Shown here: positions 15,001 through 23,184 of the stretch, in pieces
Layout of the letters: every line of letters begins with the position of its first letter
Numbering within the stretch: the first letter of the stretch is position 1
From: Brevundimonas sp. AAP58
GTDB lineage: Bacteria > Pseudomonadota > Alphaproteobacteria > Caulobacterales > Caulobacteraceae
Length of the DNA: 42,059 nt
Direction of reading: 5' to 3'
Assembly (NCBI RefSeq): GCF_001295975.1
Contig: NZ_LJHU01000128.1
Location: forward strand, 1-42,059
Translations under genes and position numbers: made by a program
The notes under the pieces: generated by a model
Seen by the model: the letters and a program-made list of their open reading frames with translations, nothing else
Database searches by the model: none
What the model was told of the DNA's origin: nothing

Positions 15001-15918
15001 TCAGGCCTCCACAGCCTCAGGGTCGAGCGCGTAGACGCGAGCGCAATACTCGCACGTCACATGGATCTTTCCGTCGGGCTCGACCATGTCGGCGCGTTCC
15101 TCCGCGCTGAAGGAGGCGAGGACCGTCTCGATGCGGTCGGCGGAGCAGCGGCACTGGGCCTTCAGCGGGCGGGCGTCCTCCAGCCGCACCCCGTCCTCGT
15201 GGAACAGGCGGAACAGCAGCGTCTCGGGCGTGATGGTCGGGTCGATCAGCTCGTCGTCGGCCAAGGTGTGGAACAGGGCGCGGGTGCGGTCCCAGGCCTC
15301 CTCGGTCGAGCCGCGCGCGTCGTCGCCGGCGATCAGCTGGATGAGGGCTCCGCCCGCGCGCCATTGCGTGCCCGCGTCCGTGGTCACGGCACCGACGGCG
15401 AGCCGCACCTTGGTCGGGATCTGCTCGGACTGTTCGAAGTAGTGCTCGGCGGCGAGCGACAGACTCTCGCCCTCGATGGGGGTGATGCCTTGCGTGCGCT
15501 CGAAGTCGGGGCCGCGGTCCAGGGTCATGACGAAGACGCCCTGACCCAGCAGGGTCCTGGCACCCGGACGCGAAAAGCCGCTGGAGGCGGCGGCGACCTC
15601 GGCCTCGTCGTAGCGGCAATAGCCGCGCAGGAGGCCCTCGGTGTCGTAGTCGGCCACGACGTAGCGGACCGGGCCGTCGCCCTGGGCCTGGACGATCAGG
15701 CGACCTTCGAACTTCAGGCTGGAACCGACCAGCGCCGCGAGCGCGCAGGCCTCGCCCAGCAGGGCGGCGACCGGTTCCGGATAGGCGTGGGCTGACAGGA
15801 TGGTGTCGATGGCCTCGCCCAGCCGCACCAGGCGGCCGCGCACGGGCCAGCCCTCGATCTGGAAGGCGGCGGCGAGGTTGTCGGTGGGCGCGCTCGGCGC
15901 CGGCGCGTGATCGGTCAC
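15001..15918 (-). CDS. hslO: Hsp33 redox-regulated chaperone
   Basis: Hsp33 is a cytoplasmic holdase activated by oxidation of a zinc-bound cysteine cluster. GTG at 15918 gives 305 residues starting VTDHAPAPSAP, with AGGA upstream. The chaperone core runs from about residue 14 (NLAAAFQIEGWPVRGRLVRL) to about 245. The redox switch near the C-terminus has CRC followed after about 30 residues by CEYC, the CxC/CxxC set. The open frame continues far upstream (to 17553) as antisense to the SDR gene and is not coding there. It converges on the GGT-family gene, whose stop is 4 bp away, and diverges from the SDR gene with 120 bp between the two starts. Confidence 0.95.
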   Translation of the reverse strand: MTDHAPAPSAPTDNLAAAFQIEGWPVRGRLVRLGEAIDTILSAHAYPEPVAALLGEACALAALVGSSLKFEGRLIVQAQGDGPVRYVVADYDTEGLLRGYCRYDEAEVAAASSGFSRPGARTLLGQGVFVMTLDRGPDFERTQGITPIEGESLSLAAEHYFEQSEQIPTKVRLAVGAVTTDAGTQWRAGGALIQLIAGDDARGSTEEAWDRTRALFHTLADDELIDPTITPETLLFRLFHEDGVRLEDARPLKAQCRCSADRIETVLASFSAEERADMVEPDGKIHVTCEYCARVYALDPEAVEA

Positions 15919-16038
15919 GGCGGGGTCCTGGGAAGCGGAAAATCGGTGAAGGGAGCAAGATAGGAAACCACACGCGTGATGGTAAGGCCCGGTCCGCGTG
16001 GCTATCTGTGTCGCGACCATCGCTTCGAGAGACCGCCC

Positions 16039-17424
16039 ATGTTCAACCGACCGTCGCTGAAGCCCCTGAAGCAGCAGGCGATCGTGGTCACCCAGGCGGC
16101 GCACGGCGTGGGGCTGGCCACGGCGCGGCGGGCGGCTCGGGCGGGGGCCTGCGTCTTCCTGATCGACACCGACGAGCGGGCGCTGCGGCATCTGGTGGAG
16201 GCGATCCAGCGGGACGGCGGGCGGGCGGCCTATGCGGTGGCGGACGCGGCCGACTACGGGGCCCTGTCGGTGGCGGCGGAAAAGTGCGTCCGCCTGTTCG
16301 AGGGCTTTACGACATGGATCAACATCGTGGGGCCGGTCGAGGCGCGATCCAGCGAAGACACGGGCGTCGACGAGCCCGTCGAGGCGGAGCATTCGGGCTA
16401 TGAGGGCCTGGTCAACGGCTCGCTGATCGCGGCAGAGCATCTGTCGCGGCGCAAGGGGGGAGGGGCCATCGTGAATGTGGGGCCGAGCCTGTCGGACCTG
16501 CCCCAGCCGGGCTGGGTCGCGCATCAGGCGGCCAAGGCGGCGACCAAGGCCTTCACCAACGATTTGCGCGCGCGGCTGAGGCGCGATGGGCATCCGGTTT
16601 CGGTGTCGCTGATCAAGCCGGGGCCGGTCCTCGATCCCGGTGCGCGGCGCGCGGGCCTGCCACCTCAGCCCGTCTATGCAGCGGAGGTCGTGGCCGACGC
16701 GGCCCTGTGGTGCGCGCATCATCCTATTACGGAGATCACGGTCGGCGGGACCGGACGGCTGATCGCCATGATCTCGGCGGCGGTGCCCGAGTTCGCGGAA
16801 CCTTTGCTGGCCCGGTTCGCTCCTGTCGCACGGCGGGGCGACGATCCCGCATGGGACGCCGAGGGCCTGGACGGCCCGGACGGCGAGGGTACCGACGAGG
16901 AGATGATCTACCCCATGGTTCGCAACTTCAGCGCCCTGGCCGAGGCCAGGAAACATCCCGGTATCACGATCGGCTCCGTGGCCATCATCGTGCTGGCGGC
17001 TGTCGGCACGGTGCTGCTGACCCAGCGCACCGGCCCGCGTCGGTTTGAGATGATCCGCGACCGCATCGATCCGCGTGGGTGGATCGATGCTGAGGCCTTG
17101 CGCCACCGCTTCAATGACATTTCGCGCGGTCTGGGCGAGCGCGCTGCCGACCTCGGTGATCGCGCCGGAGACCTGTCTGACGACGCCCGCTATGGTGCCC
17201 GCAAGCTGCTCAAGCGCGGCCAGCGGGCGGTCTCGGAGAAGCAGCGCCGGAAGTATCTCCGCGAGGCGCGTCGCTACGCCGACGAGGCAGGCCGCTATGC
17301 GCGGGATCACGCCAAGGAGGGTGGGGCGCTGCTGGCGGTAGCGACCATCGCGGCGGCGATCGGCGCGGCCGCTCTGGAGAGCCAGCGGCCTGACAGCCGG
17401 GTGCGCCGCCTGACGGGTCTCTAA
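16039..17424 (+). CDS. SDR-fold protein with altered active site and membrane tail
   Basis: The first ~245 residues are a short-chain dehydrogenase/reductase fold. The cofactor loop reads TQAAHGVG (18-25) in place of TGxxxGxG. The NNAG position reads NIVG (about 95-98). The Ser-Tyr-Lys set is partly lost: Ser150 and Lys166 are present, but the Tyr position is His162 (HQAAK). The C-terminal ~210 residues are not SDR. They contain a hydrophobic helix (about 310-327, TIGSVAIIVLAAVGTVLL), a charged Arg/Ala/Asp-rich segment (335-425) and a second hydrophobic helix (about 429-446). ATG 16039 with GAGAG upstream fits better than the ATG at 15976. Dehydrogenase activity is doubtful; the protein may be a membrane-anchored cofactor-binding or scaffold protein. 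Confidence 0.72.
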   Translation: MFNRPSLKPLKQQAIVVTQAAHGVGLATARRAARAGACVFLIDTDERALRHLVEAIQRDGGRAAYAVADAADYGALSVAAEKCVRLFEGFTTWINIVGPVEARSSEDTGVDEPVEAEHSGYEGLVNGSLIAAEHLSRRKGGGAIVNVGPSLSDLPQPGWVAHQAAKAATKAFTNDLRARLRRDGHPVSVSLIKPGPVLDPGARRAGLPPQPVYAAEVVADAALWCAHHPITEITVGGTGRLIAMISAAVPEFAEPLLARFAPVARRGDDPAWDAEGLDGPDGEGTDEEMIYPMVRNFSALAEARKHPGITIGSVAIIVLAAVGTVLLTQRTGPRRFEMIRDRIDPRGWIDAEALRHRFNDISRGLGERAADLGDRAGDLSDDARYGARKLLKRGQRAVSEKQRRKYLREARRYADEAGRYARDHAKEGGALLAVATIAAAIGAAALESQRPDSRVRRLTGL

Positions 17425-17476
17425 CCGGCACCACAAAGCCGTTGCTGCATCTGCGAAGGTCGGCGTAACAGGGGGC

Positions 17477-19366
17477 ATGGCCGCCCCGACGCTGATCTTC
17501 GACTTTGACTCGACCCTCGTGCGGATCGAGACGCTGGAGGCGCTCGCCGACATCGCCCTGGCGGGTCACGCCGACGCTGAGGGTATCCGGACGCAGGTGG
17601 CGTCTTTGACCGGCCGCGCGATGGCGGGCGAGATCGGCTTTGGCGAGGCGCTTCGAACGCGCCTCACTCTGCTGCCGCTGACGCGCGAACACGTCCTGAC
17701 CCTCGCGGACCGCATCCTGGATGAGGGCACGCCGTCGGTGCGGCGGAACCTGAAGTTCTTCAACGAAAACGCGGACCGGATCATCATCTTGTCCGGGGGC
17801 TTTCGCGAGGTGATCGCTCCGATCGCCGAGCGCCTGGGCGTGCGCGCCGAACGGGTGCTGTGCAACGACCTGATCTATGACGAGACCGGCCGCGTGATTG
17901 GAGTGGACGAGGCCAACCCGCTGTCGCGAGAGGGCGGCAAGCCCGAGGTGATCAAGGCGTTGGGGCTGACGGGACCCGTGGTCATGGTCGGCGACGGCTG
18001 GACCGATGCGGAGGTCAAGCTGGCGGGCGCCGCCGACCGCTTCTATGCCTTCACCGAAATCGCGCGGCGGGAGCGGGTAGTGGAGGTCGCCGACGCCGAG
18101 GCGCGGTCCATCGACGAACTGCTGCATGCCGAGGGTCTGGCCGGGCGGTGGAGCTATCCGAGAAGTCGCATCCGCATGCTGTTGCTGGAGAACATCCACC
18201 CGGCGGCGGTCGAACGGCTGGAGGACGCGGGATACTCGGTCGAGACCCAGAAGGGCGCGCTGGACGAAGACGACCTGATCGCGGCGATCAAGGGCGTCCA
18301 TGTGCTGGGCATCCGGTCCAAGACCAACGTCACCGAGCGGGTGCTGGCGGAAGCGGATCGGCTGCTGGCGATCGCGGCCTTCTGCATCGGCACCAACCAG
18401 ATCGATCTGGAGGCGGCGGCGGGGAGGGGCGTGGCCGTCTTCAACGCGCCCTATTCCAACACCCGCAGCGTGGTCGAGCTGGCGATCGGCCTGACCGTGG
18501 CCCTGATGCGCGACGTGGCCGACAAGTCCGCCGCCATGCATGAGGGCCGGTGGAACAAGTCCGCCGACGGCTCGCGAGAGCTGCGTGGGAAAACGCTGGG
18601 CATCGTGGGTTACGGGGCGATCGGATCACAGCTGTCGGTGCTGGCCGAGGCGCTGGGGATGCGGGTCATCTTCCACGATCTGTCGGAGCGGCTGGCGCTC
18701 GGCAATGCGCGGCGGATGCGGTCGCTGGACGCCCTGCTGGCGGAGGCGGACGTGGTCAGCCTGCACGTCGACGGGCGCAAGGAGAACGCTAACCTGATCG
18801 GGGCGCAGCAGTTCCAGGCGATGAAGCCGGGCACGCTGTTCCTGAACCTGTCGCGCGGGCATGTGGTGGATGTCGGGGCGCTCGCCCAGGCGATCGGTTC
18901 GGGCCGGGTCGGCGGGGCCGCCATCGACGTCTTCCCCGAGGAGCCGCGCACCAACGCCGATCCCTTCGACAGTCCGCTGAGGGGCCTGAAGAACGTCATC
19001 CTGACGCCCCACATCGGCGGCTCGACCGAGGAGGCGCAGGAGGCCATCGCCGAGTTCGCCGCCGAACGGCTGCTGGGCTATCTAAACCGGGGCGACACCA
19101 CCTTCTGCGTCAACCTGCCGAATGTGCAGCTGGCGGAGGTCTCGGGCGGGCACCGCATCCTGCATATTCACCGGAACCAGCCGGGCGTCATGGCCGAGCT
19201 GAACCGCGAACTGTCGGCGGCCGGACTGAACATCCTGGGCCAGCATCTCAAGACCGACGAGCGTACCGGCTACGTCATCACCGACGTGGACCGCGACTAT
19301 GACCCGCAGGCGCTGCGGGTGCTGAAGAGTGTGGCGGGAACGCTGCGGTTCCGGTTGCTGCACTGA
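17477..19366 (+). CDS. serA: SerB-SerA fusion: phosphoserine phosphatase domain plus 3-phosphoglycerate dehydrogenase
   Basis: The 629-residue protein joins two serine-pathway enzymes. Residues 1 to about 220 are a HAD-superfamily phosphoserine phosphatase-like domain with all four motifs: DFDST (Asp9, Asp11), SGG (Ser106), Lys155 and GDGWTD (172-177). Residues from about 230 on are D-3-phosphoglycerate dehydrogenase: Rossmann loop GYGAIG (378-383), catalytic Arg460 (NLSR), Glu489 (PEEP) and His512 (TPHIGG). An ACT domain (about 558-629, ILHIHRNQPGVMAELNREL) is probably the serine sensor. The linker region is about 215-232. AGGGGG precedes the ATG. SerA oxidises 3-phosphoglycerate and SerB dephosphorylates phosphoserine; the aminotransferase SerC between them is not in this window. 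Confidence 0.9.
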   Translation: MAAPTLIFDFDSTLVRIETLEALADIALAGHADAEGIRTQVASLTGRAMAGEIGFGEALRTRLTLLPLTREHVLTLADRILDEGTPSVRRNLKFFNENADRIIILSGGFREVIAPIAERLGVRAERVLCNDLIYDETGRVIGVDEANPLSREGGKPEVIKALGLTGPVVMVGDGWTDAEVKLAGAADRFYAFTEIARRERVVEVADAEARSIDELLHAEGLAGRWSYPRSRIRMLLLENIHPAAVERLEDAGYSVETQKGALDEDDLIAAIKGVHVLGIRSKTNVTERVLAEADRLLAIAAFCIGTNQIDLEAAAGRGVAVFNAPYSNTRSVVELAIGLTVALMRDVADKSAAMHEGRWNKSADGSRELRGKTLGIVGYGAIGSQLSVLAEALGMRVIFHDLSERLALGNARRMRSLDALLAEADVVSLHVDGRKENANLIGAQQFQAMKPGTLFLNLSRGHVVDVGALAQAIGSGRVGGAAIDVFPEEPRTNADPFDSPLRGLKNVILTPHIGGSTEEAQEAIAEFAAERLLGYLNRGDTTFCVNLPNVQLAEVSGGHRILHIHRNQPGVMAELNRELSAAGLNILGQHLKTDERTGYVITDVDRDYDPQALRVLKSVAGTLRFRLLH

Positions 19367-19455
19367 TACCTTCCGTCGCGGCATCTTGCGTCTGTCCGTG
19401 GACGGCGCAGAGTGTTGCGGAACGGTCGCATTCAGCCGGCCGACGGGAGGACATC

Positions 19456-21294
19456 ATGAACCGCTTTCTTCGCGGCGCCGCGCTCGGTGCCCTGACGCTT
19501 GCCGCCGCCACAGCTCTGGCCAGCGCCGCATCGGCCCAAACGTACAACCGACTGGTCGTGTTCGGTGATTCGCTGAGCGACAACGGCAACCTTTACGCTG
19601 CATCCTTCAACACACAGCCCCAGTCGCCGCCTTACTTCCAGGGTCGCTTCTCGAATGGTCCGGTTTTCACGGAGCTTCTGGGCTTTAATGCGCTGCGGGG
19701 GGCAATCTCGACGAGCTCGGTGACCGGCAGCGTGAACTTCGCCTACGGAGGCTCTCGGACTGACAATGTCGTGGCCTTCCCGCCCGGCATGCGTCAGCAG
19801 TTGACGACCTATCTCGGGCGGGGCGGAACCTTCGGATCGGGTGACCTAGTCAGCATTCTCGGCGGCGCGAACAACATCTTCCAGTCGATCGGTGCCTTCG
19901 CCGTGCTGCCGCCCACCTCGCAGGGGAATCCGACCGGTTTCGTCGACCCGACCATCCGGGCCGCGGTCGCCGACATGAATTTTCTTGTCAATGATGTGGC
20001 GTCCAGGGGCGCGGGCACGATCCTCGTGACGAATCTGCCTCGCCTCGGCCTGACGCCACAGTTCCGGCCCACCCCGCTCGCGGCTCTGGCCGACTATGCC
20101 GGTGGCCAGTTCAATAGCCAGCTGCAGAACGCCCTGCTGACGCTCGCTCCGACACGGCCGAACACCAACATCATTCTGTTCGATCTCGCCAAGGTGTCCG
20201 ACGTCCTCGCCGCCAATCCAGGCCGGTTCGGCCTGACGGACGCCACGAGCCAGTGTCTGAACACGACCACCGGCGCGGTCTGCGCTAATCCCGACGGCTT
20301 CCTCTATTGGGATGGCGTGCACCCGACCGCCGCCGGTCACCGCCTGATCGCCACCCTGGCATCGGACTACCTGTACTACGGCGACCGGGCGGCCAGCTCG
20401 ACGATCCAGGGCGAGACGGCCTTCCGTCACCGCGAGGACGCGATGGACGGTGCGACCGCGCGGCTGTCGGGCCGGGACGCCTGGCAGGCCGGAACGACCA
20501 TCGTGGGCGGGGTCATGTATGACACCGCCGACATCGACCAGCGCGGTTTTGCCTCCGCCGGTGAAACCACCAGCTATGGCGGCAATGTCGGTCTCGAAAG
20601 CGGCACCGAGAGCCTGCGGTTCGGCGTGACCGGAGCCTGGCGCGTCGCCGACGTGACCGCCGGGGCGACCTCGTTCCAGCTCCAGACGCTGTCGCTGGAC
20701 CTCTATGGTGGCTGGCGGTCTGGCAATGTCTTCGTCAACGGCGTGGTGGGCGTCGCCAGCGAGGACTTCAATGACATCAATCGCTTCAGCGCCTTGCCGG
20801 GCCTGGAGCAGACCGGCACCACGCGCGGCTTTTCGAGCGGAGCCCGGGTTCAGGCCGGTGTATGGTTCGACGCCGGTGGCATCGCCATCTCGCCGCGGGT
20901 CGCGGTGGCCTATGTCAGCTCCGACATCGAGGGCTACACCGAGCAGGGCTTCGCCGCCTCATACGAGTATCGCGACCGCGAGGTGAAGGGCATCACCGGC
21001 GAAGTCGCATTGCGGGCTGAGGGTGACGTTGGCGGCTTCGGTGTTCATGTCGAAGGCGGCTATCGCGACAGCCTCGATGACAGCTCCCAGGCCGTTCGGG
21101 TCGGCATCGCCGGCAACCCCGCCCAGGTCCTGTCGCGTCGGTTTGATGATCCGTTCGGCGGCTCCTTCCTCGCCTCGGCGGGTGTTTCGGGCCAGATGGG
21201 GCCCTTCGATCTGGAAATCGGCTACCGGGGTCGTTTCGGCGACAGCGCCGATAGCCATACGGGCGGCATCACCCTGACCTTGCCGCTGTCCTGA
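19456..21294 (+). CDS. GDSL/SGNH esterase autotransporter
   Basis: This is a secreted lipase/esterase of the EstA type: a passenger hydrolase fused to an outer-membrane autotransporter barrel. The signal peptide covers residues 1-27 (cleavage after ASA). Block I is VFGDSLSDNGN with nucleophile Ser39. The oxyanion Asn lies in GGANN (136-140). Block V is DGVHPTAAGH with Asp286 and His289. Residues from about 335 to 612 are rich in alternating aromatic, Gly and Ser patterns and form the predicted autotransporter beta-domain, ending in GGITLTLPLS. The final residue is Ser, not the usual Phe. GGGAGG is placed 8 bp before ATG 19456. It is a single gene, with its own terminator at 21319-21347. Confidence 0.9.
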   Translation: MNRFLRGAALGALTLAAATALASAASAQTYNRLVVFGDSLSDNGNLYAASFNTQPQSPPYFQGRFSNGPVFTELLGFNALRGAISTSSVTGSVNFAYGGSRTDNVVAFPPGMRQQLTTYLGRGGTFGSGDLVSILGGANNIFQSIGAFAVLPPTSQGNPTGFVDPTIRAAVADMNFLVNDVASRGAGTILVTNLPRLGLTPQFRPTPLAALADYAGGQFNSQLQNALLTLAPTRPNTNIILFDLAKVSDVLAANPGRFGLTDATSQCLNTTTGAVCANPDGFLYWDGVHPTAAGHRLIATLASDYLYYGDRAASSTIQGETAFRHREDAMDGATARLSGRDAWQAGTTIVGGVMYDTADIDQRGFASAGETTSYGGNVGLESGTESLRFGVTGAWRVADVTAGATSFQLQTLSLDLYGGWRSGNVFVNGVVGVASEDFNDINRFSALPGLEQTGTTRGFSSGARVQAGVWFDAGGIAISPRVAVAYVSSDIEGYTEQGFAASYEYRDREVKGITGEVALRAEGDVGGFGVHVEGGYRDSLDDSSQAVRVGIAGNPAQVLSRRFDDPFGGSFLASAGVSGQMGPFDLEIGYRGRFGDSADSHTGGITLTLPLS

Positions 21295-21318
21295 TCCTCG
21301 GGTCGCGCCTGCAAGGAA

Positions 21319-21347
21319 GCGCGCCGGGTTCGCCCGGCGCGCTTTTT
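21319..21347 (+). terminator. Intrinsic terminator after the esterase gene
   Basis: A perfect 10-bp stem, GCGCGCCGGG (21319-21328) with CCCGGCGCGC (21333-21342), has a TTCG tetraloop and is followed by TTTTT (21343-21347). It starts 25 bp after the esterase stop. Confidence 0.92.
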
Positions 21348-21442
21348 CGTTCTGGTTCCCGGGGTGCGACGACCTGCCGCCCCTCGCGCCCCAAAGTCGC
21401 CCCATGGACCCTTAGAACGACGGCCTGCGCCGCTCGCATTTG

Positions 21443-21457
21443 GTTACGAATCGTAAC
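21443..21457. promoter_or_regulatory. Operator-like inverted repeat GTTACG-N3-CGTAAC
   Basis: A perfect 6-bp inverted repeat with a 3-bp centre lies 51 bp before the M23 gene start. The centre contains GAATC (21448-21452), a GANTC site for the CcrM methylase of Caulobacterales. It could bind a dimeric regulator; the regulator is unknown. Confidence 0.4.
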
Positions 21458-21508
21458 GGCGGCGCTCCTGACAGCTTTCTCCAAAGCGCCGACAGAGCCG
21501 ACGACATC

Positions 21509-22129
21509 ATGCGCCGACCCTTGCCGAGCCTCCGTGGCCTTCTCGCTCAGTCTGGCCAGGGAGCGGCTCTCGCCGGCGTCGCCATCCTGGCCATGGCGAT
21601 GGCGCCGGCCACCCCTGAGCCCGCCATCGAGCCCGGCAGCCTGCCAGAACTTCCTCCCGTGACAGCCGTGGCGGAACCGGCTGGTCCGGTGACACGCACG
21701 ATCACCTTCGAAGAACCGGTGCGCGGGTTCCCGATCAACTCCCGCTTCGGCATGCGCAGACTGGGTGGTGAGCGGGGCGCCCGGATGCACAAGGGCGTCG
21801 ACATCGCGGCACCGACGGGCACGGCGGTCTATTCGTCCGCCGAAGGCGAGGTTCTCCGCATCGGCCGCCAACCGGACGGCTACGGCAACTTCATCGAGGT
21901 GCGCCACCCCAACGGCATGACCACCCTGTACGCCCATCTCAGCCGTATCGACGTGGCGTCGGGCGATCGGGTCCTGGCGGGCGAGCGCATCGGTCTGGTG
22001 GGATCGACGGGCTATTCGACTGGCCCGCACCTGCACTTCGAAGTGCGTCGCGACGGCGTGCAGATCAACCCCGGCCGCGTCGTGGGCGAGAGCTTCGAGG
22101 TCGCGGTCGAGGCCCCGATCGCCGGCTGA
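21509..22129 (+). CDS. LytM-type M23 peptidoglycan endopeptidase
   Basis: M23 zinc metallopeptidases cleave peptidoglycan cross-links or, when degenerate, activate amidases. From ATG 21509 the protein has 206 residues. One hydrophobic N-terminal segment (about 16-33) is a signal anchor or signal peptide, so the enzyme acts in the periplasm. The catalytic domain spans about 70-195. The zinc ligands are intact: His94 and Asp98 (MHKGVDIAAP) and His176 in GPHLHFEV, with His143 (YAHLS) and His174 as catalytic histidines. The active site is thus complete. There is no LysM or coiled-coil domain. A TTG start at 21440 would add 23 residues but overlaps the inverted repeat at 21443-21457, so I prefer the ATG. 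Confidence 0.9.
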   Translation: MRRPLPSLRGLLAQSGQGAALAGVAILAMAMAPATPEPAIEPGSLPELPPVTAVAEPAGPVTRTITFEEPVRGFPINSRFGMRRLGGERGARMHKGVDIAAPTGTAVYSSAEGEVLRIGRQPDGYGNFIEVRHPNGMTTLYAHLSRIDVASGDRVLAGERIGLVGSTGYSTGPHLHFEVRRDGVQINPGRVVGESFEVAVEAPIAG

Positions 22130-22163
22130 GGACGTTATCGCCGAACATGACGGCGAATACAGT

Positions 22164-22191
22164 TTGCATGTAAAGCGTCCTTTGCTACCCC
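22164..22191 (+). promoter_or_regulatory. Possible housekeeping promoter of the ABC operon
   Basis: TTGCATG (22164-22170), a 13-bp spacer and GCTACCCC (22184-22191) resemble the Caulobacter housekeeping pattern TTGACGS-N10-14-GCTANAWC in part. The leader to ATG 22219 would be about 20 nt. The match is only partial at the -10. Confidence 0.35.
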
Positions 22192-22218
22192 TTGGTCAGT
22201 AGCCAGTGGGGGATGCGC

Positions 22219-23184
22219 ATGGATGCCTTGACGCTCGAGGGCGTGAGCAAGCGATACGGCGGATTCCAGGCCGTGCGCGACCTGAGTTTCTCGGTCCGAA
22301 AGGGCGCGATTTGCGGCTTCCTTGGCCCCAACGGGGCCGGCAAGACCTCGACGATCCGCATGATCCTGGGCCTTCAACCGGCGACCACGGGGAGCATCAC
22401 CATTCTCGGCGCGCCGGACGGACGCATGGTCCGAGACCGGATCGGCTTCCTCCCGGAAGAGCGCGGCCTCTACAAGAAGATGACGCCCGTCGACGCCATC
22501 GCCTTCTTCGGCTCGCTGAAGGGCTTGCCGACTGGCGAAGGGCGCAAGCGGGCCAAGGAGATGCTGGAGGCGCAGGGGCTGGGCGCGTCCCGCAACAAGA
22601 AGATGAAGGAGCTGTCCAAGGGGATGGCCCAAAAGGTCCAACTGATCGCCTCGGTCGTGCATCGGCCCGAGTTCGTGATCCTGGACGAGCCCTTCAGCGG
22701 CCTGGACCCGGTGAACCAGCAGGGGCTGGAGACCGTCATCCGCGATCTGGCGGCGAACGGGGCGACGGTGCTGTTCTCCACACACGTGATGCAGCACGCC
22801 GAGCGGCTGTGCGATCAGGTCGTGCTGATCGCACGAGGCCGAAAGGCGTTCGACGGCACGGTGGCCGAGGCGCGGGCGACCAGCCGTCGGTTCCTGGACC
22901 TGGAAGGAGCCATCGCGGTCGACCAGGTCGCGGCCCTGCCCGGCGTGACCGGTGTGGCAGTCGTTTCCGAGCATGACGGGGTTCGCACCCTGAAGGCCGC
23001 GTTGGCCCAGGGCGCGCCGGGTCAGGAGGCGCTGAAGGCAGCCTTTCTGAATGGGCTGGATGTGCGTCGCTTCGAACTCAAGGAGCCGACCCTGCACGAT
23101 GCCTTCATCGACCTGACCGGCGACCATCCCGACCATGACCAGAGCGTCGCCCGGACTGAAACCCAGACGGAGGCTGCCCGATGA
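22219..23184 (+). CDS. ABC transporter ATP-binding protein, NatA-like
   Basis: This is the ATPase of an export-type ABC system. From ATG 22219 it has 321 residues. It shows Walker A GPNGAGKT (36-43), the signature LSKGMAQKVQL (132-142), Walker B VILDEP and the H-loop STHVMQHAE. The C-terminal ~90 residues form the accessory region often seen in DrrA/NatA-type ATPases. GGGGG (22208-22212) is a Shine-Dalgarno at suitable distance from 22219; the ATG at 22213 is too close to it. The stop overlaps the permease start by 4 bp (ATGA), so the two are coupled. The substrate is unknown; the NatA label reflects similarity to sodium-efflux-type systems only. Confidence 0.9.
   Translation: MDALTLEGVSKRYGGFQAVRDLSFSVRKGAICGFLGPNGAGKTSTIRMILGLQPATTGSITILGAPDGRMVRDRIGFLPEERGLYKKMTPVDAIAFFGSLKGLPTGEGRKRAKEMLEAQGLGASRNKKMKELSKGMAQKVQLIASVVHRPEFVILDEPFSGLDPVNQQGLETVIRDLAANGATVLFSTHVMQHAERLCDQVVLIARGRKAFDGTVAEARATSRRFLDLEGAIAVDQVAALPGVTGVAVVSEHDGVRTLKAALAQGAPGQEALKAAFLNGLDVRRFELKEPTLHDAFIDLTGDHPDHDQSVARTETQTEAAR

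Noticed and set aside
15919..17553. Long in-frame extension upstream of hslO
   Set aside because: It is antisense to the SDR gene; the Hsp33 N-terminus is at 15918.
21440..21508. TTG start for the M23 protein
   Set aside because: It would place coding sequence over the inverted repeat, and the added residues break the signal-peptide layout.
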